A model generated the notes under the pieces. The model was not told the DNA's origin. It did no database searches and saw only the letters and a program-made list of their open reading frames with translations. A stretch of DNA of 63,056 bases from a virus. The position numbers and the translations under genes are program-made. The stretch is from the IMG/VR virus record IMGVR_UViG_3300042509_002230, positions 1 to 63,056 of that record, one strand, 5' to 3'. Numbering within the stretch: the first letter of the stretch is position 1; every line of letters begins with the position of its first letter. Positions 37,085 to 45,126 of the stretch are shown one piece after another.

Positions 37085-37474
37085 GTGGCAGAACTTAAAG
37101 ATTACTTAAATTCTATCAATATTTCAAAGGAAAATTTGATGGATTCTAATCCAGAATGTGAGAGTCAATATCCTCCATACGTTGTCAATCGTTGCTATTC
37201 TGGGTTCATGGATACTATACTTCTTGCAAATGAGATGAACTTAAATTCTCATATTGACAAGAAGTTACAATATGATTTTTATATAAATATTATCAGACCA
37301 AAGAAACGTTTCTCTCCTTGGCTAAAGAAAGAGAAATTGGATTCTCTGGATTGCATAAAACAATATTATGGTTATAGTGATGAAAAAGCTAAAGTTGCTT
37401 TAAAGCTATTAACACAACAACAACTTGAATTTATAAAAGCTAAATTGAATCGTGGAGGAAAACATGAACGCTGA
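37085..37474 (+). CDS. 62: Clamp loader small subunit gp62
   Basis: A protein of about 129 residues, shorter than T4 gp62 (187), typical of cyanophages. Text such as QYPPYVVNRCYSGFMDTIL and IIRPKKRFSPWLKKEK aligns with the T4 region FPECMPAVYAMN and VPRGKRYGKWAK. Five gp44/62 subunits load gp45. There is no in-frame ATG near the conserved start. GTG 37085 begins the AELKDYL conserved segment, and TTG 37073 is the alternative. The non-ATG start may keep its level low. Confidence 0.75.
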   Translation: MAELKDYLNSINISKENLMDSNPECESQYPPYVVNRCYSGFMDTILLANEMNLNSHIDKKLQYDFYINIIRPKKRFSPWLKKEKLDSLDCIKQYYGYSDEKAKVALKLLTQQQLEFIKAKLNRGGKHER

Positions 37475-37886
37475 TAGTGAAGTGAGTTGGTCACCAGAAC
37501 AAATGGTTGAAGTAACTCTGAACGAACCAGACGACTTTCTAAAAGTCAGAGAAACTCTAACTCGTATTGGAGTTGCATCAAGAAAAGAAAAAAAACTATA
37601 TCAATCTTGCCATATACTGCACAAGCAAGGTAGATATTATATTGTCCATTTCAAAGAGTTATTTGCTCTTGATGGTAAACGAGCTAATCTATTTTTAAAT
37701 GACGTACAACGTAAAAATAGAATTGCTCAGTTGCTACAGGATTGGGGGTTAGTTAAAATTGTAAACGCTGATCAGGTTGCAGATTCGGCACCACTGAGTC
37801 AAATTAAGGTTCTTTCTTTTAAGGATAAACCTGAGTGGACTCTAGAATCCAAATATAATATTGGAAAAAAGAAACAAGCAGAATAA
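37464..37886 (+). CDS. regA: Translational repressor RegA
   Basis: A 140-residue RNA-binding repressor (T4 RegA: 122) of early phage mRNAs. Strong identity to T4: VTLNEPDDFLKVRETLTRIG, LYQSCHILHKQGRYYIVHFK and IAQLLQDWGL. ATG 37464 with GGAGG upstream is preferred, giving an N-terminal extension of about 14 residues relative to T4. It overlaps gp62 and ends the operon at a terminator. Confidence 0.94.
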   Translation: MNADSEVSWSPEQMVEVTLNEPDDFLKVRETLTRIGVASRKEKKLYQSCHILHKQGRYYIVHFKELFALDGKRANLFLNDVQRKNRIAQLLQDWGLVKIVNADQVADSAPLSQIKVLSFKDKPEWTLESKYNIGKKKQAE

Positions 37887-37890
37887 CAGG

Positions 37891-37916
37891 AAAGGGGGCA
37901 TTTAGCCCCCTTTTTT
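37891..37916 (+). terminator. Terminator after regA
   Basis: Perfect 6-bp stem GGGGGC / GCCCCC with loop ATTTA, flanked by AAA and TTT and followed by T-rich DNA. It also lies just past the stop of the convergent minus-strand gene, so it may serve both. Confidence 0.88.
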
Positions 37917-37917
37917 A

Positions 37918-38064
37918 TTATTTCATTGCCATGGCAAGTTGTGCTTGCTTGAGTCTTTCTTCTTTTTCAATTTGCTGACGAATAACTGTCAACCAATTTG
38001 ATGCGATTTGATTTTTACGAGTTTCGGTGTCGTAATGAGCACCACGATAAGTTGCTTGTGACAT
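37918..38064 (-). CDS. DUF4278-like small protein on the minus strand
   Basis: A 48-residue minus-strand gene, with ATG at 38064 preceded by GGAG on that strand and the stop touching the regA terminator. The start (MSQATYRGAHYDTETRK) carries the TYRG-x-x-Y-D motif of DUF4278, a small family common in cyanobacteria and cyanophages. The rest is a charged helix (VIRQQIEKEERLKQAQLA). It is the only minus-strand gene I can support in the window. A late promoter in the same orientation lies about 130 bases upstream. Confidence 0.7.
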   Translation of the reverse strand: MSQATYRGAHYDTETRKNQIASNWLTVIRQQIEKEERLKQAQLAMAMK

Positions 38065-38190
38065 TAGGTTTCTCCTTAGTTTTTTAGGTTAAAGAGCGTT
38101 CCTTCAGTCGGCTTTTGCGTCGGTTTCCCGATGAACGATCCGTTCCGAGTCGGCTTACTTCCGTCCACATAAGTGGATGAACGATACTAC

Positions 38191-38198
38191 TATTTATT
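38191..38198 (-). promoter_or_regulatory. Minus-strand late promoter AATAAATA
   Basis: Reads AATAAATA on the minus strand, oriented toward the DUF4278-like gene, leaving a leader of about 120 bases that contains repeated GTCGGCTT and GATGAACGAT motifs. Confidence 0.5.
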
Positions 38199-38213
38199 TT
38201 CGGAAATCCGAAC

Positions 38214-38243
38214 TTGAAAAATTTATCATCACATATATATAAT
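38214..38243 (+). promoter_or_regulatory. Sigma-70 promoter for hsp20
   Basis: TTGAAA, 18-bp spacer, TATAAT. Predicted initiation near 38,250, giving a leader of about 54 bases that folds into a UUCG-capped hairpin. Confidence 0.7.
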
Positions 38244-38303
38244 TGTGAAGAGATGCCTTCGGGGTCTCTAGTAAAACTCTCGCTTAATAAGGAGATTCAG
38301 AAA

Positions 38304-38771
38304 ATGAAATTTACCACTCAATCACTAGACTCATTTTGGAACGATTACGCTCCACTCGCTGTAGGTCTGGATGAAATGTTTAACAGACTAGATGCAATGC
38401 ATCATTCAGTTAATGTTAACTATCCTCCCTACAACATCGTCAAACATGACAACAGTAACTACACAATTGAAGTCGCTCTTTCGGGATTTAAACCAGAAGA
38501 GATTGAAGTCTTTACAGAACAAAACGTTCTCACAATTGCCAGCAAAGTTGAGGAACGAGATACTTCAAGACAGTATGTACACAAAGGTTTATCCAAGCGT
38601 TCATTCACCCGTAAGATTCAACTCTCAGATGAACATCGAGTATCCTCTGTAGGGTTTGAGCATGGACTACTAACTGTAGATATTGAAAGAATCATTCCAG
38701 AACATCAGAAGAAAACTACATGGAATATTCCTGGAATAAAAACAGAGCCACAACTTTTAACAGAAGATTGA
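38304..38771 (+). CDS. hsp20: Small heat-shock protein Hsp20
   Basis: A 155-residue alpha-crystallin-type chaperone, a cyanophage core gene. ATG 38304 (AAGGAG upstream, downstream of the promoter) is chosen over an upstream in-frame codon. The crystallin domain spans about residues 45-140 (YTIEVALSGFKPEEIEVFTE, LTIASKVEERD, GLSKRSFTRKIQLSDE). A short tail ends LLTED. It probably protects virion or host proteins during infection. Confidence 0.93.
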   Translation: MKFTTQSLDSFWNDYAPLAVGLDEMFNRLDAMHHSVNVNYPPYNIVKHDNSNYTIEVALSGFKPEEIEVFTEQNVLTIASKVEERDTSRQYVHKGLSKRSFTRKIQLSDEHRVSSVGFEHGLLTVDIERIIPEHQKKTTWNIPGIKTEPQLLTED

Positions 38772-38779
38772 AATAAATA
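38772..38779 (+). promoter_or_regulatory. Possible late promoter AATAAATA after hsp20
   Basis: NATAAATA directly after the hsp20 stop. It lies upstream of a terminator, so its output is doubtful. Confidence 0.3.
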
Positions 38780-38810
38780 GAATTGGGAAATCCCCAAATA
38801 TCGTCGGCAC

Positions 38811-38848
38811 AGACCCACCCTGGCAACTTTCAGGGATTGGGTCTTTTT
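38811..38848 (+). terminator. Terminator after hsp20
   Basis: A 12-bp stem (AGACCCA then CCCTG, against CAGGG and TGGGTCT) with a 2-base bulge, followed by five T. The next promoter begins two bases later. Confidence 0.85.
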
Positions 38849-38850
38849 CC

Positions 38851-38879
38851 TTGACAAGCGAGCCTGAGTATGCTACCAT
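38851..38879 (+). promoter_or_regulatory. Sigma-70 promoter for the polymerase operon
   Basis: TTGACA, 17-bp spacer, TACCAT. It sits immediately after the hsp20 terminator and about 22 bases before the ATG used by the Sm-like gene. Confidence 0.65.
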
Positions 38880-38907
38880 ACATAGAGATGTTCCGATGGA
38901 GCCCACC

Positions 38908-39273
38908 ATGAATATTAAAATGATTCAGCTAATCAACAATGATTACATTATTTGTGAATATGACGAGTTGGATGAAGAACCTTCTCTGCATATGAAAAAT
39001 CCATATAAAGTTGATCCATTGACTTATTGGGATTATAATGATGAAGACAAACATTTTCCCCCAGATAATGCAGTATTTTTGAAAACAACCGAAGAAAAAA
39101 ATATTAAAGACGGCAAGGAAATTGCCGTTGTCCAGACAGATTACGCTCAGTTAGATAGATATCCATCGTTTACTGATGATGTAGACATTCTTCTCAATTC
39201 TGATAAGATTATGACTATCATTGAACCAAAACCTGAAATTCTAAATCTTTACACTCAACTAATTTCTAAATGA
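38908..39273 (+). CDS. Sm-like small barrel protein (copy C)
   Basis: A 121-residue acidic protein. ATG 38908 is preferred because GGAG lies 6 bases upstream and it follows the promoter; earlier in-frame codons fall within the promoter. MNIKMIQLINNDYIICEYDE and MKNPYKVDPLTYW repeat the plan of the proteins at 26,987 and 36,793. It overlaps the DNA polymerase start by 4 bases. Role unknown, possibly RNA binding. Confidence 0.6.
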   Translation: MNIKMIQLINNDYIICEYDELDEEPSLHMKNPYKVDPLTYWDYNDEDKHFPPDNAVFLKTTEEKNIKDGKEIAVVQTDYAQLDRYPSFTDDVDILLNSDKIMTIIEPKPEILNLYTQLISK

Positions 39274-41762
39274 GGTTTTACACCAACGTACAACTCATCC
39301 GTGATATAGTTCACTATCGTGGATACAACAATGGAGTTCAGGAAATATTTCAGGAAAAGTTTTCTCCCACTCTATTTGTTCCATCTAAAAAGAATAGTAA
39401 GTATACAACACTAGATGGGGAATGTGTGAGTCCTATCAAATTCGATAAGACTAATGATGCAAAAGACTTTCTCAAAAAATATGAAGGAGTAGATAACTTT
39501 GTTGTCTACGGTTATGAGAGGTTCTTGTATCAATACATTGCAGATCAGTTTCCTGAAGAAGAGATCAAGTTTGATATTTCTTCGATGAAGATTGTTTCTC
39601 TAGACATTGAGGTTGCATGTGAAAACGGATTTCCTAATGTGGAAGCTGCTGCAGAAGAAATGCTTTGTATTACAATTAAAGATATTAATACAAAGCAACT
39701 GATTGTGTGGGGTGTTCGTGAATATGAAAACACTCGTTCAGATGTAGAATATCGAGTATTCTGGACTGAGCAAGAAATGCTTCAAGACTTCCTAAATTGG
39801 TGGGTTCATAACACTCCTGATGTTGTAACTGGATGGAACGTATATCTTTACGATATTCCATACATCATGCGTAGGCTAGATAAAGTTCTATCTACAAAAC
39901 ATATGAAGTCTATTTCTCCCTGGACTGTAGTGACCAACAGAGAAGTAGTAATCATGGGAAGACCACACATCATCTATGAAATTGCAGGTCTATCTGTTTT
40001 AGACTATCTTGATCTTTATAAGAAGTTTACTTATACTAATCAGGAATCATATCGTCTAGATCACATTGCGTTTGTTGAGCTAGGAGAGAAAAAACTAGAT
40101 CACTCCGAGTTTGAAAACTTTAAAGACTTCTACACTAAAGATTGGCAGAAGTTTATTGATTATAACATTCGTGACGTAGAACTTGTTGATCGTCTAGATG
40201 ACAAGATGAAACTGATTGAACTGGCAATCACCATGGCATATGACGCAAAGGAAAACTTTGAAGATGTATATTCTCAGGTAAAGACTTGGGACAATATCAT
40301 CTTCAATTATCTAAAGCGTAAGCACATTGTAGTTCCTCCGAAAGTCAATCAGAAGAAAGATTATGCATATGAAGGTGCATATGTAAAAGATCCTATTCTA
40401 GGTAAGCATGATTGGGTAGTCTCATTTGACTTGAACTCACTGTATCCTCACCTTATCATGCAGTATAACATTTCTCCAGAAACTCTTTTGCAGGAGAGAT
40501 TCCCAAACATTAATGTAGATAAACTTCTCCATAAACAGGCTGATACCAGTTCACTAGAATGTTCTACGGTATGTGCCAACGGAGCAATGTTTGATACTCA
40601 TGAGCAAGGGTTTCTTCCAAAATTGATGGAGAAGATCTATGAAGACCGAACCATCTACAAAAAGAAGATGCTTGCTGCCAAACAGCAATATGAAAAGACT
40701 CCAACAACGGAGTTGAAGAAAGAGATTGCTCGCTGCAATAACATTCAGATGGCACGTAAGATTCAACTTAACTCTGCATATGGTGCCATCGGAAATGAAT
40801 ACTTCAGGTATTTTCTAATCACTAATGCAGAAGCTATTACTCTTTCTGGACAGCTTTCAATTCGCTGGATTGAAAACAAGATGAATAGCTATCTAAATAA
40901 AATTCTCAAGACAGATAATGAAGATTATGTTATTGCTTCAGATACTGATTCCATCTATCTCAATATGGGTCCTTTGGTCTCTCATATATTCAAAGGAAGA
41001 GAAACGACTACTGAAAAAATTGTCAATTTCATTGATAAGATCTGTACGGTGGAACTTGAGCCTTATATTGAAAGTTCTTACCAAGAACTGGCGGATTATG
41101 TAAATGCATATTCCCAGAAAATGAAGATGAAACGTGAGAACATTGCAGACAAAGGAATCTGGACTGCAAAGAAACGTTACATTCTCAACGTATGGGACTC
41201 AGAGGGTGTACGATATGAGAAACCCAAGATGAAAATCATGGGTCTTGAAACTGCACGATCATCTACTCCATCATACTTTAGGGATAAATTAACTAAGGCA
41301 TTTGAAATCATTTTGATGAAGGATAACGATGTTCTGATTGATTTTATCAATAAGGTTAAGATGGAAACACGAAAACAAGATATTGTAGACATATCATTCC
41401 CTCGTAGTTTGAACAACCTCAACAAATACAAGGGATCATCTACACTGTATGAGAAGAGAACTCCTATCCAAGTTAGAGGAGCAATTTTATACAATCATCT
41501 CGTTAAAAAATTAAAGATTGCCAATAAGTATCCATACATTCAGGAAGGAGAAAAGATCAAGTTTGTATACTTGAAAACTCCTAACCCAATCCAAGAAAAT
41601 GTGATATCATATTTTCAAACACTGCCTTCAGAGTTTAATGTGCATAAGTATATTGACTTTGATATGCAGTTTTCCAAGAGCTTTCTAGAACCACTCATTT
41701 CTGTGCTAAATTCTATTGGCTGGGTTTCTGAAAGACGAGGAACACTAGAAGCATTTTTGTAA
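39270..41762 (+). CDS. 43: DNA polymerase gp43
   Basis: An 830-residue family B polymerase with proofreading exonuclease (T4 gp43: 898), uninterrupted. Exonuclease motifs are MKIVSLDIEVA (about 108), GWNVYLYDIPYIMRRL and FIDYNIRDVELVDRL. Polymerase motif A is FDLNSLYPHLIMQYNISPE, motif B KIQLNSAYGAIGNEYFRYF and motif C ASDTDSIYLNM. The C-terminus (YIDFDMQFSKSFLEPLISVL) is the clamp-interacting side. Confidence 0.97.
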   Translation: MRFYTNVQLIRDIVHYRGYNNGVQEIFQEKFSPTLFVPSKKNSKYTTLDGECVSPIKFDKTNDAKDFLKKYEGVDNFVVYGYERFLYQYIADQFPEEEIKFDISSMKIVSLDIEVACENGFPNVEAAAEEMLCITIKDINTKQLIVWGVREYENTRSDVEYRVFWTEQEMLQDFLNWWVHNTPDVVTGWNVYLYDIPYIMRRLDKVLSTKHMKSISPWTVVTNREVVIMGRPHIIYEIAGLSVLDYLDLYKKFTYTNQESYRLDHIAFVELGEKKLDHSEFENFKDFYTKDWQKFIDYNIRDVELVDRLDDKMKLIELAITMAYDAKENFEDVYSQVKTWDNIIFNYLKRKHIVVPPKVNQKKDYAYEGAYVKDPILGKHDWVVSFDLNSLYPHLIMQYNISPETLLQERFPNINVDKLLHKQADTSSLECSTVCANGAMFDTHEQGFLPKLMEKIYEDRTIYKKKMLAAKQQYEKTPTTELKKEIARCNNIQMARKIQLNSAYGAIGNEYFRYFLITNAEAITLSGQLSIRWIENKMNSYLNKILKTDNEDYVIASDTDSIYLNMGPLVSHIFKGRETTTEKIVNFIDKICTVELEPYIESSYQELADYVNAYSQKMKMKRENIADKGIWTAKKRYILNVWDSEGVRYEKPKMKIMGLETARSSTPSYFRDKLTKAFEIILMKDNDVLIDFINKVKMETRKQDIVDISFPRSLNNLNKYKGSSTLYEKRTPIQVRGAILYNHLVKKLKIANKYPYIQEGEKIKFVYLKTPNPIQENVISYFQTLPSEFNVHKYIDFDMQFSKSFLEPLISVLNSIGWVSERRGTLEAFL

Positions 41763-41782
41763 ATTATTATTAGGAGTTAATC

Positions 41783-42823
41783 ATGAGTTTCTTAAATAGT
41801 GTTATCAAAGAGTTAGATAACGAGTATGCAGGAATCGTCGAGGATGGAGTCGCCGCAGGAGATTGTGGGGGCTTTGTTGACACTGGGAGTTATATCTTTA
41901 ATGCTCTCCTTAGTGGCAGTATTTTTGGGGGGCTACCTAACAACAAGATTACAGCTCTCGCTGGTGAGTCATCTACTGGAAAAACTTTCTTTGCTCTCTC
42001 AATCGTTAAATTCTTCCTTCAACAAAATCCTACTGGAGAAGTAATTTATTTTGAAACTGAGTCTGCAATTACCAAGGATATGATGACCAGTCGTGGCATT
42101 GATGCTAAGCGTGTTGGTCTAGTTCCAGTGTCTACAGTTCAGGAATTTCGTACTCAATCAATCAAGGTTGTTGATGAGTACATGAAACTTAAAAAGGATG
42201 AGCGCCCACCCCTGATGTTTGTGCTAGACTCTCTGGGGATGCTTGCCACCACCAAGGAGATTGAGGATGCCTCTGCAGGCAAGGAGACCAGGGACATGAC
42301 TCGTTCTCAGGTCATCAAGTCCGTGTTCCGAATCCTGTCCCTCAAACTGGGCACTGCAGGCATTCCTATGATTGTTACGAATCACACATATGATGTGATT
42401 GGATCCTATATGCCAACCAAAGAAATGGGTGGTGGATCTGGTCTTAAGTATGCTGCATCTACAATCATCTACCTATCCAAATCAAAGGAGAAAGATGGAA
42501 CAGAAGTAGTAGGTAACATTATCAAATGTAAGGCATTTAAGTCTAGGTTCACGAAAGAAAATTCACTGATCGAGACGAGGTTATTCTATGATGAACGTGG
42601 ACTTGACAAGTACTATGGACTATTGGAACTGGGTGAGAAGTACGGAGTTTTCGTTAAGTCTGGTGGACGTTATGAAATTGATGGCGGCAAGCATTATGCT
42701 AAACAAATTCTTTCAGATCCTGAGAGGTTCTTCACCCCCCAAGTGATGGAAGCACTTGACGAATGTGCTAAAAAGGAGTATAGTTATGGTGCGGTGGAAA
42801 CATTTGATGGAGAAAGTGATTGA
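41783..42823 (+). CDS. uvsX: Recombinase UvsX
   Basis: A 346-residue RecA-like strand-exchange protein (T4 UvsX: 391) with Walker [13 protein letters not shown] (about residue 60) and Walker [13 protein letters not shown] (about residue 145). It works with UvsY and gp41 in recombination-primed replication. Codons at about 42,190-42,360 are noticeably more GC-rich than the flanks. It is preceded by a TAGGAGTTAATC ribosome-binding site and overlaps gp41 by one base. Confidence 0.95.
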   Translation: MSFLNSVIKELDNEYAGIVEDGVAAGDCGGFVDTGSYIFNALLSGSIFGGLPNNKITALAGESSTGKTFFALSIVKFFLQQNPTGEVIYFETESAITKDMMTSRGIDAKRVGLVPVSTVQEFRTQSIKVVDEYMKLKKDERPPLMFVLDSLGMLATTKEIEDASAGKETRDMTRSQVIKSVFRILSLKLGTAGIPMIVTNHTYDVIGSYMPTKEMGGGSGLKYAASTIIYLSKSKEKDGTEVVGNIIKCKAFKSRFTKENSLIETRLFYDERGLDKYYGLLELGEKYGVFVKSGGRYEIDGGKHYAKQILSDPERFFTPQVMEALDECAKKEYSYGAVETFDGESD

Positions 42824-44196
42824 TGGATAGTATTGAATCTAAAATTCTATCAAACTTAATTTATGATGAAAAGTACACACGAAAGGTAATTCCTTTCATT
42901 AAAGAAACATACTTTGAATCTCTTGTAGACAAAATTGTATTTCAGGAGATTCATAATTATGTTGCCAAGTATGATGCAGTGCCCTCTAAGGCAGTTTTAA
43001 AAATTGAAATTGAAAACCGTAAGGACATTTCTGATGATGCATTCCAAAAATCAATTAGCCTAGTTACTGAATTAAAGGAAGAAAAGTTTGATGAACAATG
43101 GTTACTAGATACTACCGAAAAATGGTGCAAGGATAGAGCCATTTATTTGGCTCTTCTAGACTCAGTTAAAATTGCAGATGGAAAGGATAAGACACGAAGT
43201 AAAGATTCTATTCCTTCGATCCTTTCCGACGCACTTTCCGTTTCTTTTGATGACCACATTGGTCATGACTATATTTCAGACTCTGATTCTCGATATGATT
43301 TCTACCACAAAAAAGAAGACAAAATCCCGTTTGATCTCGATCTATTCAACAAAATTACCAAAGGTGGTCTCCCTAACAAGACTCTCAATATCGCTCTTGC
43401 TGGTACGGGTGTCGGCAAAAGTTTATTCATGTGCCACATGGCTAGCTCCATCCTCCTGCAGGGGAGCAATGTTCTCTACATTACACTTGAAATGGCAGAG
43501 GAAAGGATTGCTGAAAGAATTGATGCAAATCTCTTAAATGTCAATATTCAAGATATTACTAATTTGCCAAAGAGTACTTATGAGAGTAAGTTATTTAAGT
43601 TGTCTGAAAAGACACGAGGTAAATTAATCATTAAAGAATATCCGACTGCATCTGCACACGTAGGACATTTTAAGTCACTTCTAAATGATCTTGCTCTGAA
43701 GAAAGGATTTAGGCCAGATATTATTTTTATTGATTATCTAAACATCTGTGCTTCATCTAGGTATAAAGGTTCACTTGTAAATTCATATACCTATGTCAAA
43801 GCAATTGCAGAAGAACTTCGTGGACTTGCTGTAGAATGTAATGTTCCAATTGTATCTGCAACACAAACGACTCGTCAAGGTTATGGTAACTCTGATGTAG
43901 AACTTACTGATACATCTGAAAGTTTTGGTCTTCCTGCTACTGCAGACTTTATGTTTGCACTCATCAGTACGGAAGAGCTTGAAAACCTTAATCAAATCAT
44001 GATTAAGCAGCTCAAGAATCGTTATAATGACCCCACGACCCACAAGAGATTCGTCGTGGGTATTGACAGAGCCAAGATGAAGCTGTATAATGTTGAGGAC
44101 AGTGCTCAGAAGACCCTGATCAACTCAGGTCAAGATGATGAGCACGATTCCAAGTTTAAAAAATCACAACGCACATTTGAAGGATTCAAAGTATGA
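42823..44196 (+). CDS. 41: Replicative helicase gp41
   Basis: A 457-residue DnaB-like helicase (T4 gp41: 475). It has Walker A LAGTGVGKSLFMC (about residue 195), ITLEMAEERIAERID and Walker B DIIFIDYLNI, plus the downstream CNVPIVSATQTTRQGY segment. ATG 42823 overlaps the uvsX stop. The 3' end carries an inverted repeat and a perfect sigma-70 promoter. Confidence 0.95.
   Translation: MDSIESKILSNLIYDEKYTRKVIPFIKETYFESLVDKIVFQEIHNYVAKYDAVPSKAVLKIEIENRKDISDDAFQKSISLVTELKEEKFDEQWLLDTTEKWCKDRAIYLALLDSVKIADGKDKTRSKDSIPSILSDALSVSFDDHIGHDYISDSDSRYDFYHKKEDKIPFDLDLFNKITKGGLPNKTLNIALAGTGVGKSLFMCHMASSILLQGSNVLYITLEMAEERIAERIDANLLNVNIQDITNLPKSTYESKLFKLSEKTRGKLIIKEYPTASAHVGHFKSLLNDLALKKGFRPDIIFIDYLNICASSRYKGSLVNSYTYVKAIAEELRGLAVECNVPIVSATQTTRQGYGNSDVELTDTSESFGLPATADFMFALISTEELENLNQIMIKQLKNRYNDPTTHKRFVVGIDRAKMKLYNVEDSAQKTLINSGQDDEHDSKFKKSQRTFEGFKV
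44032..44060 (+). promoter_or_regulatory. 8-bp inverted repeat just before a promoter
   Basis: CCCACGAC and GTCGTGGG, separated by 13 bases, inside the gp41 3' end and ending 2 bases before the -35 box. A possible operator or attenuating hairpin. Confidence 0.5.
44063..44091 (+). promoter_or_regulatory. Perfect-consensus sigma-70 promoter inside gp41
   Basis: TTGACA, 17-bp spacer, TATAAT: all 12 consensus bases. It drives mazG and the next gene from within the last 130 bases of gp41. Confidence 0.85.
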
Positions 44197-44633
44197 CAAA
44201 GAAACTAATTAGCCTAGACGCATATCAAGAGTTTGTAGGTGATACTACTAGTCTTGCATCTAGCAACCCAGAAGAGTTCGTTGCTCGGGTTAATGAACTT
44301 GAACGAAAGACTCCTGAAGACAACGTAAACGCTGTTGGTGTTGACTTGAACCGACTTTTAACTGCTGCGATTGGATTGACTGCAGAGGGCGGAGAATTCG
44401 CAGAAGTAGTTAAAAAGATTGCTTTCCAAGGCAAACCATACAATGAACAGTCTCGTATTCATATGATTAAAGAAATGGGAGACGTAATGTGGTATATTGC
44501 ACAAGGCTGTATTGCTCTTGGTACTAGTATCGAAGAGGTTCTTGAGACCAACGTAGAAAAGCTAACTGCACGTTATCCCGAAGGCGTATTCCGTGTATTC
44601 CATTCCGAAAACCGTAAAGAAGGAGACATCTGA
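44193..44633 (+). CDS. mazG: MazG-like nucleotide pyrophosphohydrolase
   Basis: A 146-residue protein with a MazG-type helical core. GLTAEGGEFAEVVKKI gives the ExxE metal motif, and MIKEMGDVMWYIAQ gives the second ExxxD motif. It hydrolyses nucleoside triphosphates or (in proposals for cyanophages) ppGpp or non-canonical dNTPs. It is a conserved cyanophage auxiliary gene, transcribed from a consensus promoter and overlapping gp41 by 4 bases. Confidence 0.9.
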   Translation: MTKKLISLDAYQEFVGDTTSLASSNPEEFVARVNELERKTPEDNVNAVGVDLNRLLTAAIGLTAEGGEFAEVVKKIAFQGKPYNEQSRIHMIKEMGDVMWYIAQGCIALGTSIEEVLETNVEKLTARYPEGVFRVFHSENRKEGDI

Positions 44634-45091
44634 TGAGTGGAGTAAGTCTGAGCACTATACATTCTAGTCTGTTTGCAAATGGTAGTAAAGGTGTGAACGA
44701 ATGCTTAGCTTTACTGGATTCAATGTCTATATTTGTTCAACCAGCAGACAAACCTAGATTTGATAATTATATCAATGCTACAAAAAGATTCTTGCCATTG
44801 TGCTCAGACTTCCTAGATGTTATTGCAAAAAATTATGATTTTTTTGTTTACACTTTGCTAGTAGATTATGTGAGATTTTATCCCAAGACAAAACAAAATT
44901 TAGCTAATCAAAAAGAACTAGTTTCTTCATTAGTAAATTTTTATTTGATGAAGAGAAAGAAAAGTAAACTATACAATCAAAACAAAGATCCGATTCTAAA
45001 GTTTTTACAAGACAATTCTACTAATGTTTATAATTCAATTGTAGTAGCTACTAACATATTGAGGGCAAAAACGCTTATCAAACCTATGTAG
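44633..45091 (+). CDS. Hypothetical helical protein after mazG
   Basis: A 152-residue helical basic protein starting in a TGATG overlap with mazG. A Phe/Tyr/Leu-rich middle (NYDFFVYTLLVDYVRFYP) is followed by a Lys-rich segment (LMKRKKSKLYNQNKD). No known family is recognised. Coupling to mazG suggests an early or middle role. Confidence 0.55.
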   Translation: MSGVSLSTIHSSLFANGSKGVNECLALLDSMSIFVQPADKPRFDNYINATKRFLPLCSDFLDVIAKNYDFFVYTLLVDYVRFYPKTKQNLANQKELVSSLVNFYLMKRKKSKLYNQNKDPILKFLQDNSTNVYNSIVVATNILRAKTLIKPM

Positions 45092-45126
45092 TTACCTAAA
45101 TAATAGATGTAGAACTTTTGTTTTTG

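Noticed and set aside
39270-41762. Split polymerase or intron in gp43
   Set aside because: The gene is one continuous frame with exonuclease and polymerase motifs in order.
42603-42626. TTGACA inside uvsX
   Set aside because: No -10 box at 16-18 bases; nearest TA-rich hexamer is 12 bases away.
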